This document shows, piece by piece, positions 33,120 to 45,500 of a DNA stretch of 64,000 bases (position 1 is the first letter of the stretch; each line of letters opens with the position of its first letter). Under the pieces are notes generated by a model. That model was not told the DNA's origin. It worked only from the letters and a program-made list of their open reading frames with translations, and did no database searches. A program made the position numbers and the translations under genes. The DNA comes from Trichosporon coremiiforme. Its lineage: Eukaryota > Basidiomycota > Tremellomycetes > Trichosporonales > Trichosporonaceae. The stretch spans positions 620,001-684,000 of the forward strand of contig BCJJ01000008.1 in assembly GCA_039545355.1 (NCBI GenBank), read 5' to 3'.

Positions 33120-35393
33120 TTAGAAGACCTTCTCGACCATCTTGACGCCCTCCTCGGACTCGAGGCGGTCGCGGAAGAGCTTGGCGGTGGGCTCGTCGTA
33201 AGGAGCGTGGACACCGGGCTTGTTGAGCTGGCCCTCGAGGAGGAGCTGGACGGCAAGACCACAGGGGACACCGACGAGGCGGGCCATGGCCGAGGGGCCG
33301 CCGTGGCGGTCACCGTACTCCTCGAGCGAGGCGACGACAGTCTCCTCGCGGCCGTCGGCGCGGATGACCTCAAAGGTGTGCTGGAGGAGGACGAGGTCGA
33401 CCTCGCCGGCCTCGAACTGGCACTTGGTCTCGAGGAGGGCCGAGAGGGCGCGCATGAGAGTGCCGGCCTGGGCGACGGGCTCGTCAGAGAGCATGCCGAG
33501 CGAGGCGTACTTCTGGAGGATGACCTTGGACTGGTCCTTGGGGACAGAGGGGAGGTTGAGGATGCCCTGCGAGACCTTCTCCTTCTCGGCGGGGACACCG
33601 AGCTGCTTAGCAGTGAGCTCGAGCCAGGTGATGGGGGCGGCGCCCTTGGCGACGAGCTCGTTCTGCTCGTCGTTCAGAAGACCGAGGTCGGCCCAGCCCA
33701 TGACGACCTCGCAGAAGCCACCGTAGCGCATAGTGCCACGGATGAGGTTCTCACACTCGGGGATGCCGTAGAACTCGCGGAAGACGGTCGAGTCACGGTT
33801 GGGGTAGGCGACGAGGTTGTAAGCGGGGGTGAAGTAGTAGGGCTTGGCGAACTGCATGAGGTCCTTGCCACCACCGATGACAGCGGGCTCGCCATCCTTG
33901 AGGAAGCGGCCGGTGTTGTTCAGGGCCATGAGGACACCGACGGGCGACCACGAGAACTTGTAGCCGAGAGCGTTGTCCGAGGCAGCGGGCTCGGTGAGAC
34001 CACCGCAGTACGAGTAGAACGACTTGACCTTACCGCCGGCCTTGTGGATCTCATCAATGATCTTGACGGCGTAGAGGTGGTCAACTCCGGGGTCGAGACC
34101 GATCTCGTTGAAGCAGACAAGGCCAGCGTCCTTGAACTTCTGGTCGAGCTCGCGCATCTGGGGGTTGATGTACGAGGTGGTGACGACGTGGGCACCCTCA
34201 GCAAGGGCAGCCTCCATGACCGCACGGTGGTGGGTGTAGGGGACGAGCGAGACAACGACGTCGTGGCCCTTGACGGCGGCGCGGAGAGCCTCGGGCGACG
34301 AGACGTCGACGGAGACGGCGGTAGCGTTCTCAAGGCCCTGGGCAAGGTCCTGGGCGGTCTTGAGGGTACGGCAAGCAATGGTAAGCTCGTGGCCGTGCTC
34401 AGTGATGTACTTGGCGGCGGGCTGGGCAACGAGACCAGAGCCAAGGAGGAGGACCTTCTTGCCGGTGGTGTTGCCGTTGGCACCAGGGCGGACACCGCCG
34501 AAGACGGGGAGGATGTTCTTGCCGTCCTCAACCATGGCGCGGCCGAACTCGGGGAGAACGAAGGCGGCGGTGTGGACGTCGTTGTTGTAGTACTTGCAGT
34601 CGGGAACCTGGCGGATGGGCTTGTTCATCTGGCGGGTAGGCTCCTTGGAGCAGACGAGGAAGCCCATCGAGCCGGAGGGGTAGGTGGGGATGGTCGAGGT
34701 GGCGTACTCGGCAACGGGGAAGAGCTTCTTGGTGGTCTCACGGAGCTCCTTGATGAGGGGAAGGTGGAGCCAGATCGACTCGCCCTGGGTCGACATGTGG
34801 CCGCCCTCACGGAGAGCGTTGCGGAGGAGGGTGAAGTAGGGAGCCTCGAAGAGAGCGGCGGCAGGGCCGACGGGGTCCGACGAGTCAGTGACGATAACGT
34901 CGTACTCGTTCTCGTGCTCGGGGAGGAACTTGAAGCCGTCGCCGATGAAGACCTCGACACGGGGGTCGTCGTAGCACTTGGAGAGACCGGGCAGGAACTG
35001 CTTGGAGACACGGATGACGGCCTCGTCAATGTCACAGAGGGTGACCTTCTTGACGGTGTCGTACTTGAGGGCCTCACGGATGACACCACCGTCACCACCA
35101 CCGATGACAAGAACACGCTCGGGGTTGGGGTGCGAGTTCATGGGGAGGTGGGTGATCATCTCCTGGTAGGAGAACTCGTCACGCTCAGTGACCTGGATAG
35201 CGCCGTCGAGGACGAGGACGTTGCCGTAGGTCTCGGACTCGAAGACGAGGACATCCTGGAAGAGAGACTTCTCGTGGTGGAGGATGCGGTTGACCTTGAG
35301 GGTCATGGCCTGACCAGGCCACTGGGGCGAGATCTCACGGAACCATCCGTCGACGATGGAGGGGTGCGACTGAGGAACGGACTCCGACGACAT
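33120..35393 (-). CDS. SPE3-LYS9: Bifunctional spermidine synthase / saccharopine dehydrogenase (Spe3-Lys9 fusion)
   Basis: An intronless frame of 757 residues. Residues 1-290 are a complete spermidine synthase: GGGDGG at 98-103 for the aminopropyl donor, DIDEAV, and catalytic Asp170 in TDSSDPVGP. Residues about 312-757 are saccharopine reductase, with a Rossmann motif GSGLVAQP at 318-325 and [14 protein letters not shown]. Spermidine synthase transfers aminopropyl to putrescine; the second domain joins aminoadipate semialdehyde and glutamate to form saccharopine in lysine synthesis. The same two-enzyme fusion is known in Cryptococcus and other basidiomycetes. Codon use is extremely biased (mostly C or G in the third position with a few preferred codons), suggesting high expression. 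The frame stays open upstream to 35495, adding 34 hydrophobic and Ser-rich residues, but the CT-rich context and the ATG at 35393 favour the shorter form. Confidence 0.95.
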   Translation of the reverse strand: MSSESVPQSHPSIVDGWFREISPQWPGQAMTLKVNRILHHEKSLFQDVLVFESETYGNVLVLDGAIQVTERDEFSYQEMITHLPMNSHPNPERVLVIGGGDGGVIREALKYDTVKKVTLCDIDEAVIRVSKQFLPGLSKCYDDPRVEVFIGDGFKFLPEHENEYDVIVTDSSDPVGPAAALFEAPYFTLLRNALREGGHMSTQGESIWLHLPLIKELRETTKKLFPVAEYATSTIPTYPSGSMGFLVCSKEPTRQMNKPIRQVPDCKYYNNDVHTAAFVLPEFGRAMVEDGKNILPVFGGVRPGANGNTTGKKVLLLGSGLVAQPAAKYITEHGHELTIACRTLKTAQDLAQGLENATAVSVDVSSPEALRAAVKGHDVVVSLVPYTHHRAVMEAALAEGAHVVTTSYINPQMRELDQKFKDAGLVCFNEIGLDPGVDHLYAVKIIDEIHKAGGKVKSFYSYCGGLTEPAASDNALGYKFSWSPVGVLMALNNTGRFLKDGEPAVIGGGKDLMQFAKPYYFTPAYNLVAYPNRDSTVFREFYGIPECENLIRGTMRYGGFCEVVMGWADLGLLNDEQNELVAKGAAPITWLELTAKQLGVPAEKEKVSQGILNLPSVPKDQSKVILQKYASLGMLSDEPVAQAGTLMRALSALLETKCQFEAGEVDLVLLQHTFEVIRADGREETVVASLEEYGDRHGGPSAMARLVGVPCGLAVQLLLEGQLNKPGVHAPYDEPTAKLFRDRLESEEGVKMVEKVF

Positions 35394-36390
35394 TTTTAGA
35401 GAGAGTGAAGGGGTGAGGAGGAGATAAGAGGTAGTGACGAAGAGTTTTGAGAGCACGCTCGGCGAGACACTGCGGGTCGCAGCCATTCCGGTCAAGCGGA
35501 CTTCTCCGTAGACGAGTCAAAAATCGGGAAAATTTCTGACGTGGCAAACAAGCCACGTGCGTTATCAACTCATACTCGCGTCAGCCGAGCCATCCCACTG
35601 AGCCGAACCTCCACTTCCTGGGGAGCGATAAGATTGCGGGGAGCGTTGGAGGTGCTTTGTGCAAGCAGCTCTCGAGACTTCCTGGGCTCTCGACCGGTCG
35701 TCGTGGATGGCGCGGCGCAAAAACCGGGGATGATGGTGCAGTCCCCTTCGGCTCTGCGGAACGAGGCGTCGAAGTTTGCGGTGACTGCGGCACAATCACG
35801 CCCGTGGAGACCGAAGTACTCGAAGTCGCACGAGTGAGCAGATTGGAGTACATGTAACCTATTCTAGCTATGCAGCAGTACGCTATTCATTGCACTCGCG
35901 TCATTGACTCGGGAACTGGGAAGGTCAGGACGCACGAGTGACTGGAAAAACTTCCATGGCGCAACTCTGGGGCGTTGCATTCGGTCTGTAAGCCTCCACT
36001 ATGTACGCGCGTGTAAGACATGGTCCCAGGTAGAGCCTGTGCATCGCCAGGACGCGATAGACCCATCGTGAGATCCAGTGTGGAAGATCACCACCGGACG
36101 GAGGCAACCGTTACCGCAGCTGGCGTCCACACTGGTGCATTATCTTGATCGTCAATGAATCTTCAACCACCATCCACTATTATTCCTCTTCCTTTGCCTT
36201 CTCATACCTACGTCTCTATGCTCTACAACTAGGCATGCTGGCGTAAGTCTCTGCCCCGACATACATTCCGGGCTGACGGCGTGGTAGGAGGCCTCAGCTT
36301 TAGTTCAGCGGGATCCGCAAGCTCTCCCGGTCCGTTCCTCGCCATCAAGGTTGCCTTCCTCGCCTTCCTGGTGAGGTCCTCCCAGTCACC
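35394..36390. promoter_or_regulatory. Divergent promoter of Spe3-Lys9 and BRCT-like genes
   Basis: About 1 kb between two divergent start codons. Near 36243-36285 there is a candidate leader intron (GTAAGT with GGCTGACGGCGTGGTAG) just before the BRCT-like gene. The bases next to the metabolic gene form a CT-rich leader on its strand. Confidence 0.45.
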
Positions 36391-37372
36391 ATGTCAAGCA
36401 CCAGCCTCAGAGGTCAACAGCAGGGAGATGTCCAACACTCTCACTGCATCTTCTCTCCGTCCAAAACCTCGCATCGTATCCATTTCCACGACGTTTCTAC
36501 CTCCTATTCTCTCATGGCCGAGGTGAGGACAATATCAAGACGTGGAAGAGCACTGACATCAGGCGGGTGGTGTTCGCTCGGTGGAAATCGATCAAGCCAC
36601 AATCATCGTCATTGCCACCACAGCGACGGAGCCTCCAGCGGGAGCTCGCAAGGCCCCCATCTTCCTCAGTCAAAACTGGCTCTCGGCTTCTATCGACGCG
36701 GACGACTTGCTCCCCTTCGACTCATACGCAGTCTCCTTCTCTAAGGAGGAAGATAAGAAGCCCGACATTGCAGGGCTAAATCATTCGTCTTCAACTGGCC
36801 GCACCATCTCCATCGCCAACGGGTCATACCCTAACGCGTTGAAAGCTGAAGACGGGATAGGGGGGAGAGCGCCTGTCGCCGGCAACCAGACTGGTCGTAC
36901 GGCCCCCAAGGTTCCTGTAACCACGCCTGCTTACTCCGTCAAACAGAACGAAGACAGTCGTGAGACCCTAGTTCTTCTCGATTCCGATTCCGCTGAAGAA
37001 GGTTCCGAAGAAGAAGATGATCACTCTTCCCCGGATGCCTTGAGGTATTTAAAGAGGCGCAAGACACTCCCAAGGGAGAAAAAGAAGAAGAATAACGACG
37101 TTGCTGAGTGCCAGAAAGCACAAGTTCAGGACATCATTGACAGTCTCAAAGGGTGGCGGCGCGTTCGCGTAGCCAGTAAACAAGACACTATCAAATACCT
37201 TCGCAAAAGCCTCCAGTTTGAGGAGTGGAAGAGTATTTTTGAAGCTAACCGCCCCTTCATCCTGCAGCACGTCCCCGGCCTCGGCGAACGGCTGGAGTTC
37301 CGCAGCCCCCAAAGGATATCGTTGGGAGTGACTGATGGAATGCTGGGTGTGAGCCAGCTCTCGGCTCGGTAG
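36391..37372 (+). CDS. Small BRCT-like nuclear protein
   Basis: Exons 36391-36522 and 36563-37372 give 313 residues; the 40-bp intron has GTGAGG and CACTGACATCAG. After splicing, residues about 10-95 read as a diverged BRCT domain: IHFHDVSTSYSLMAEAGG, then ATIIVIATT, then PIFLSQNWLSASIDADDLLPFDSY, where the conserved Trp and the closing block are recognisable. The middle is Ser/Glu-rich (LLDSDSAEEGSEEEDD), followed by a basic patch (RRKTLPREKKKKNN) that may be a nuclear signal and an Arg/Lys-rich helical tail. BRCT domains bind phosphopeptides in DNA repair, checkpoint and telomere proteins. No second BRCT or Myb domain is seen, so I do not assign a family. Codon use is less biased than in neighbouring genes. 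Confidence 0.5.
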
Positions 37373-40300
37373 CAAAAGACCTCCAAAGAGGCGAGAGTCC
37401 ATGTTGTACTTCGATAGCACACAATGTATAATTCAGCTGTTCGAGCCTCACCAACATGCTGAACGAAGCGGGATTGGATGACTACACGTGAATGTTGAGG
37501 AGAGCAATACGTGGCGTTACGTGTCCAGCAGTGTCAACACAGCTGACTGATCCGACCAGCACGTTCGCCACTGCCCCTGCACTTGCATCTGGCACGTTAA
37601 TAGTGTCAGCTATCTTATCAGTCTTGTTTTGCTCAGTAGGGTGATATGGCCGTCAGGAGGTCAGTCATGAGTTGGATCTGGTGGAGGAGGTAACAAGTAT
37701 TCAACATGGGCCAAGTCAACGAAAGCCATATGTTCGTCTCTCCCTCGACATCGACCCAGGAATGCCACAAACCTCCGGCCACGACTAATACACTGAACCC
37801 GATTCTTCCCCCGGCACAATCGGACCGTCGCGTATGCCCCGGAACAAGGCTTCCGGTACGAAGACGTCAGCAGTCCTTTCGTGATCGAAGAAGCGCAGCG
37901 CTGTATGTCCGTCAGGTATGGTGCTTGCCATCGATGACGACCGGCGACTAACCTCAATTGCCGGCGACTAACCAGGCACCTCAACCTCCGCGCTCGGTGG
38001 TGGAGACCCTCACCTCCTTGCGATGACAGTCATGCTCATCACCATCCTGGATGCGGTGCATAGAGCGAGCAAGGAACGCGGAACGTTCGGTCGGCGCTTG
38101 ATGTTCGTGCACCCCCGGCGTCTGCCCCGGCCCTCGATGCTGGTCCTCCGAGCAATTCTCCAGGTTTCCTCCAAGGCTCCTCCAGGTCTCCCACAGCGGC
38201 TCCTAGTGGCTCCCAGCAGCCCCAAGCCACCCCTGTCCCGCAGTGCCATCCTTACGTGGAATGTTTGAATGTGTTCCAGCTCCAAACGCTGGCATCCTTG
38301 CGCCGTGCCTGGAAATGGCCGTTCGCCCATCGCTCATCGCCGTCATCGCAGACTTTCCCGATGCCGTCGGCGTCTGCGACGCAGCTCATTGCACATTGCA
38401 ACCTGCTTTCGTGCTTGCCCCGTGCACGGGGTGCACTGTGTGCGTGCATGCCCTCATCGCTGGGGACATACCCCGGATGTACGATGGGATGCACACGGCC
38501 CGGCGCAGCCCGTCATCGCTCGCGATGAAGTCACCTCTCCCTGGTGGAGACCGCACTCGGTCATTGGCGGGCCGACCTTGTGCCGGCGGCACGCAGCGCG
38601 CAAGCATGTGGAATGCCTGCACGCCGCTCGTCAGCGCAGTCGTTTGATCGGCTCGCTCGGTGATGGCCCTACGGCCCTGCGGCCCGGCGAAACCCGGGCA
38701 TGCCGGTCGGGTCACTGCGTACTCCTGCCGTCGCTTGCGGTTGCGATCGCTCGGAGCGCGGAGCACGGACAATGGGATGGGCGAAACCCTGCGCAACTCG
38801 TATTGAACTCCTGCAAAGCTCCTGCAAAAGCTCCTGCAGTCATGTCTAAGATGTCTAAGCATACCTGAACTCACCATGTGATGTGCAGCGTACTTCTTAT
38901 CTTGAACCCACTATGACACTAGTTTCCTTACGTTTTTTCGAACATTTTCGACCCGTTATTCTTTTTTTCGCCCGTCAAGTCGCCCAACCTCGCTCGACCC
39001 GACCCACTTGACCGACCCAGGTTAATACTGCGGAGCAATTCAGCACACTCGCTGTTCCGGACGTCCGGAGCGACCGGAGCGACCGGCGCGGTCGGAGCTC
39101 TCTCGCGCCCGAATCCGAACCCTGGCTCCAGCAATCACGGGCAGTCGTCCCTGCGTAGGTGTGCGAATGTGCAAGACGCCGGTTGCTCCTGCAAGCGGTG
39201 AGTAACACAGGTCAGTGACAGGTCAGTGACGAAGTCGTCCGAGAGGGATGTGCGGAATGCAACGAACCAGTGACTTCACTTTCCAGGAGTTTGTGGTGCG
39301 ATCCCGCACTCTGTAGGGTTGAGTGAGGGGAAGAGGGAGAAGACAGGCACGAGACGAACGATCGGTTCCTGGGCCCAGTAATCGGAGCTTAAGTCGTCGG
39401 GCAAAGCAGACTAACAACGCTAGAAGTCCGGCACGGTCGGCACCCGCGATGTGCGCGCGAGGGATATCCTCTCGTCATTGACTTCCGCTGGCCAACGTGC
39501 GACGGCAGTTGCGCAATGCGCAGGCCGATCACGCAGTTTGATGTGCTCTGCAAGCGAGACACTGTTCACTGCCGCAGTTGTATTGTTCAGTAGCATGACC
39601 TTGATCGGTCAAGTCGGCGAACTCGACTAGGGACCGAGCCAAAGTTCGTAAGGGGGGGAAGCGGGTTTGGGCACTGACTGGCTCGGTTCAGTGGGTTCAC
39701 GGTCCGGCGCGGAACAAAGATGGTCCCCGGTCCAGTACAGGCCCAGAGCTAGCCAGGCTGAGCGCGGCCAGCCCAGCCAGAATTGCGGGACCGCCGCCGC
39801 TGCGCAGTTCTGAATATGGCTACCGTTCGATTTAGAACACCGGAGTGCGCGAGAAGTGCAAGTCTGCACCGCATGCAGCATTGTTGATTATACAAGATCA
39901 TCCGCCGCTAACCGTCTGTATCCGTAGGCATTTCCGTTAGCGTGATGAGCATCCGCCTGGTAGCTAAGCGGAGCCTGACAAGCAGCATGTGAACACACGG
40001 GCAGATGGTGTGTAAGGGAGAGATCAGCACTAGTGACCAGGGCCCTCTCCGCCCTATGTGATCTACTCTTCGCTGCTGAACACATGGGGTAGCGAGCGGA
40101 CAAATGATGTGCAAATGAGTGCACAGTCGCAACGACGCTACGCTGCTAGCGACGAACTCCGTCTCGCATCATTTCGGCAATTACAATGGACAGCAATGTC
40201 TCGGGTGGACTGACAACAGCTCGCGGCACGCTGCTGTGCTAGCCCGGCGCATGCATAGAGGATATGCAGGACGTGTGTGGCGGAGTTTGGCGATTTCCGT

Positions 40301-41837
40301 GCGGGCTTGCGGCCACCTCGCGTGGGCGGTTATCGCGGTTCCGAGGCATTGAAACTACGCACTACTGACTTACTAACAGGAGTTGTGCTCTGACTAGCCT
40401 GCTTATCGCGCTGCTTAGCCTGCTCTTGTCCGCTATGTCGGCATGCAAGCGTGAAAGATGTCGCCGTCAGTAGTCGTGCGCTTATTCCGCGCTGAGGTCA
40501 AGCATAAGGGGCGCACTCGCCATGCACTTCAATATTGAGGTCACCGTCCAAGTCCTCACAACAAACCCGCGAGGAAATTGGAGGAGGTGCGCGGGCGATC
40601 CGGATCGCGATCGCGCAATTCAGCGAAACCCACCATCAATGTGTCGAAATGAGACATGCCACATTGGTTCATTAACGGCTCGCAGGCAGCTGTCAGCATC
40701 AGAGACGTAGAAGCCGCCCAGCTGTCGTTGTCTTCGAAACACTTGGCGCCGTGCACTCCATCTTGGAGGCATTGTCGAGGACCGCGGCCCACAGTGGGCT
40801 CGATACGATCGCAATGCCCGTCAATATGAGAGATCTCCGCACATCGGTCCCGGAGGCGTCGAGACTGGCGGATGCACCTGTTCGGCTACAGGCACAGTTG
40901 TGCCGGTTGTGCATCTTGATAACGCAGAGGCACGGAGCGAGTAGGCGTCAGTTCGATCCTGCAGCGGTAGTAGCCGCCCGCATAGGGGACGCAAGGAGGG
41001 ATCGAATGGGCTATGCCGGCATTGTCAGTGCCCATGGTGCCGCTTGTGCCAGTGTCGCGCATCGTCACGTCCGTGCAATCGCAACGGCATGGCTTGCATT
41101 AGCTCTGCAAAGGGCTATCATATTGGCTATGCATGGCGCTTCACGCCCGTCAGTTGCATCAGGTGCTGGCCAGGAGTTGGCTAGGAGCTTAGTGGACCGT
41201 CACTCTGTAATTTTCAGCTGAACTTGAACGCCGCGAGCGGTACGACTGAATTCATCTCCCCTAACCCCCCGTCTTTTCGACACCCTAGTGAATTGCGCGG
41301 CTGAAGGAAAGCGTGGCTTCTTGACGTTTGTGCCGTAAGCTTACCACTATGCATGCACTATGTACGCATGGCGGGGACCCTGTACTAATCATGTTGTGCT
41401 TTCTCGTAGGACAGCAGCTAGGACAGTCTCCGCCATAAAACGGACTGGGCAGCCAAGACCGGCAACCAACTCGGCCAAGAAGGGATCAGGCATTCAGCTC
41501 GACAAAGGATCGTAGGAAATAGGCTACGGGATGTGGGCCGGGATGCACGGGCGATGCTGAATGCAGTCAAGTCAGGTTAGCCGTTCAAGGTGCCTGCCGG
41601 CGGGCCGGTCGGGCTTGCCGTAGACCATTTCGGCCCATCAGTTGCACCAAGTGCGGTCAACGTATTCGGGTTGATCATTGTAGTCCTACATGTTAAGCTT
41701 GGCCTCAAAGGCAGCCCAGACTCGTATCGGTTTTTGTCCAAGAGCCGAGAGCGGCTCGGTCAGAGACGTTAGCGACGATTTAGTAACGAAAGAAGGCACG
41801 GGTTTCTATCGCCGGGGAATAACAATCGCAGCACACG

Positions 41838-42511
41838 TCACGAAAGAACAAGCAGTACGAGAATAACCAGGATGCGGAGAATCGATACCGTAATAATTGC
41901 AGCTATAGCAAATGCAAAGCAGTTCTTGAAGGCAGGGTCGTCCTTGACGTCCCTGTCCGCGATTGACATTTCTCTGCAGGCACAGTCTTGAAGCAACAGT
42001 TCACAGCTTCGGGCTCTGCGTCGTGGTGCAGTTCAAAGCGTGCGCGCCTGACTTCCGGACCTGCAGTTACAAATGCGGGATTGGATGACGGGGAATACTC
42101 ACGCGCAGGACAGTTGATCGCAGCTAGGAAGGCAGGTACGCCCAGCTGTACTAAGCCAGGGGACTCTGGGACTAGTGCCCCGTTCAATGATGCACCAGAA
42201 TGTGCAGATTGGGGTTCCCAGGTTGCGGTAGTAGTCCCAAGTTCCGAGAGACTGACGGTGATATTATTTCTGGTAACAGTGGGGCGGGGCGGATTGTTTA
42301 CGATATCCCAGGGTACTGTTCTGGCCGGGTGCGGATACGGCGGTATTACATGCGGAGACAACATGACCACCAGTTTCGTCTCGTCGGAAGCTCCGCGGGT
42401 CAGCATGTTCGTAATGGCTGGTAGGCTGTGGTGAGCAATGGTGTACCTGTCAGAAGGTGTAACGGTCGACGCGAGTGTTTCCCATCGCTCTTCAAAACAT
42501 GTCATGGTCAT
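41838..42511 (-). pseudogene. Possible small gene or relic with hydrophobic C-terminal tail
   Basis: On the minus strand a frame of 202 codons (42511 to 41903) contains an intron-like segment of 42 bases at about 42063-42104 (GTGAGT to GTAACTGCAG). In another frame, 41969 to 41838 encodes 43 residues from an ATG, starting MSIADRDVKDDPAFKNC and ending in about 25 strongly hydrophobic residues, like a tail anchor or GPI signal. I could not join the two parts with a consensus splice. It could be a decayed membrane protein gene or chance, since T-rich codons encode hydrophobic residues. Confidence 0.2.
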
Positions 42512-45500
42512 GTCATGGTCATCGACAATTCAGCTGAAACTTCCTGTTCGACTTTGATGCTATTCAACAAGCAGTGGCTCAGCGGAACACCGTAATGGCT
42601 TACTCGGTTCATGCCAATCTTGCAACTCTGCCGCGTTTCAGCTTGTGAGCAAGCGGAGGCTGAAATGCATGTGGTTCGAAAACAATCCTGCAGACCAACA
42701 CCAGATCGCAAACGGTCCGCTGCAAGTTGAGAACGGCGTCGGTCTGATTGCAACCGGATCTATTGCGGACAAAGTCTCTGCGATGATTCGCCAACACCAG
42801 GGCGAGATTGACAACACGAGACTGATAGATTCGATATCGATATCTCTGCTCCTGAGAGGGAGCGTGCTTGCTGCGATAGATCGAGAGTCCTCGTTGGCCA
42901 TCGCTCACCTGCGTGCTCGGCAACCTACGATCTTACCCCGGTTTGGAAGGCTGGTTCTCGGGCAGGAGGACATGTCAGAACTGGGGATGCACGTATGGTG
43001 GTCTGTGTCCTTCCAGGCCCTTCAATGAACCAAAGATATCAGAGGGAGCGCGGGGCAATGTGAGCTCATGTCGGCGAGGTGGGGGAAAGGAGAGATTTCC
43101 GGTGTCGCATGTTGTCGCTTGGGCCGTTCGTTTTAGGATTCCTTCTGCACAGATGTCGCACAGATCGTCCCCGCACAGATGAGGTGCTGGGACTGAGCAG
43201 GTTGAGCTACACGATCACGCGGCAAAGCAGGTACTTCTATCCGAATTCTCCTGAGCGACGAGATGCGATGCGCCCAAGCCCTTGTGCACCGATCTGAGCA
43301 CCGACGCGAATCGTGGAGATCCCAGCGCATCGCGAAGCACGGGCTGGACCTTACATTGAAGATCAAATCTCCGTAATCAGTAAGACCGACTATCCTGTCG
43401 ATATCTCCTCACCGTTTGAGGGTGACCCCTTTGCTGGTTAGCCGTCTGGCGAAGGACACTGGAAGCGGGCGGGTCAAGAAACTGGAACTCCTGCAAAGTC
43501 GAGTGAACCCCAGACCCCACCAGCGGCTGCGCAGCAAGTTGCCACCTGGAAAATGCAGAAGAATGTGCCGACCATTGCAGCCGACCAGGCGAGCTTTCCG
43601 ATGCACCGAGTAGACCAACCAACCCCAGATCGTACCAGTACACCGAGGAATCACGCCGGACAGCCAAACGTGACAGCGCCCAGAAGTACAAGTCCGCCCG
43701 ATGCTCTGCCCCGAAGGTGGTATCGCGAGCGATAGTAAGGAATGAGGCGGAGAAAGTGGTGGTATGGCTGGGGGCATTGTTGCTCATCCCAGTCCAGCCG
43801 TGCCAGCTGTAGACAAGCGGACCACAGCCACGGTATCCGGGGCCCGAACTAGGGTTGCTGGCGCAGGAAACAGAGTGCACGTCTGTCATTGTTCATGCAC
43901 ATGCGGGGGGCGTCTGTTGGCGCTGGAGGCAGAAGTCCGAGCCCACCACACATCACACAGTGGCAGACAGGGCGTTCCCCCGGCGCGCCTCGCTGCGCCG
44001 CCGACCGTGCTGATGAAATTCCTCGCCTTTCCTTGATCACCTCTTTTTCTTTGTTCTCGTCGGGGTTGTCAGAGCCATGGGGGGAGAGCACAGGCCGCCA
44101 GCATTCCTTTCTGGCATTTCTCGGTTCAACATTCCTCGTCCACCCCTCGGCGTCCACTTCGTTCCACGTTATCCCTCACCGAACCCTCATGAACCCTCGA
44201 CATCGGACTCCCCCAAACATTTCGTGCGCATCTTGATAAAACCAGCTTATAGACCCTGAGTCCATGATTTCTATTGTTCTTCAAAGGGTTCACCCACCCT
44301 CTGCCAGCAACCCATGCAGCAGCAATCAGCCTCGACATCCATGAAAACTCAGATGCAGTATACATGATACGGGAGGTGCGAAAACCCAGGATGCAGTGAA
44401 AGAGTGCAGCCATACGCGGACAGAGGAGATAACGCGACACGAAAGGGTCGCTATCTTGCGTCGCGTCGTCCGCGAGATAATCGGACATCGTTACATTCAA
44501 TGTATTGCATCTCACGATCTCTAGCTCTCGCAGCTGAGCCAATCCCAGGCGCGGACCCGATAGCGGAGTTCCTCGGTGTCCGGGTGTGCCGAGCCCGGAC
44601 GCCATGTTTCGTCTGATTTCATCTGTTCCGTGTGTCCGGCCAGGAGCTGGAGTGCGGAGAGGGTAAGGATATACGGCGGAAGCTGCGAGACCGCTCCAGG
44701 AGCTACTCGCATCCGGGTGGCATGGAGTCATGTCGCGTCAAGCTGACGTCCGTCCGACCCACCAGACATCAGACATGAGGAGGGTGATACGCAGCTGGCA
44801 GCCCTGAGGAGAAGGACATGGCTGGCTTGGCATGCAACCAGGACCTGCGCACGCAGAAGCTGGGGAAGTGCCTTGCACATGCAAAAGTTTCAGGATATGC
44901 ACCGGTGGTCCATCACGGAGGCTCACCGGCGGACTCCTACGCCGGCAGAGGGTACTGGAGGGTCGCCGAGGGTGTGTGGAGTAAGGGAGCTCAGACATGG
45001 CGTTTCTCACAATGGTGTGGGGCCACCATCTGCGGTCTCCATCGCGCCTCGACAAGCCTTCCGAGCGCCACCGCAGCAGGGGGCTTACCGGATGCTAACG
45101 TCCGTCCGTGGCCGCCAGCCACGGCTGCCCATGGCTTCCAAAGGCTGCCCATGGTACGCCAGACGCACGCCAGACAGGCCAGCCCGTGGACGCCCGGCCG
45201 GCGAGCCCTCACATCCCTCAGACCAGACACGCCACGCGCCACGCCAGACATGACGCCAGTATACACCCTGCTGTAGCAGATCTCGCTCGCTTTCGTCGGT
45301 TCCGGCTCCCCGGAAGTAACGGCGCCATCGTTGCAGGCCGGGCGGCGATAGGCGGACCCCGCAGCTGCGTATGCGGTGTGGCTCCGGGTGAGCTTCGCTT
45401 GCCTTGCCTTTCAGACGCAGGGCGGCGTGCATGCCGAAACGGTCCGGAGTGCTGCTTGCCCGGCGTCTGGTTCGCCGGACTGCCTGTTGCACGCATGTTG

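Noticed and set aside
32523..35399. A 958-codon open frame on the plus strand
   Set aside because: It is antisense to the Spe3-Lys9 gene, whose strongly biased third codon positions leave the opposite strand free of stops. Its Leu/Glu/Asp/Gly-rich product has no domain, and the minus-strand product is clearly conserved.
37800..38045. Possible exon reading VAYAPEQGFRYEDVSSPFVIEEAQRC followed by an intron-like GTATGG...CTAACCAG
   Set aside because: It looks protein-like but an in-frame TGA lies just upstream, no start exon could be joined and no family was recognised. It may be a relic; evidence is too thin to annotate.
40930..40965. CAGTTCGATCCTGCAG resembling a tRNA B box
   Set aside because: The flanking bases do not form a five-pair T stem, and no A box or acceptor stem is present.
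43377..43889. 170-codon minus-strand frame in the gene-poor tract
   Set aside because: No domain, unremarkable composition, no start context or splice support; frames of this length arise by chance in 12 kb of about 55% GC DNA.
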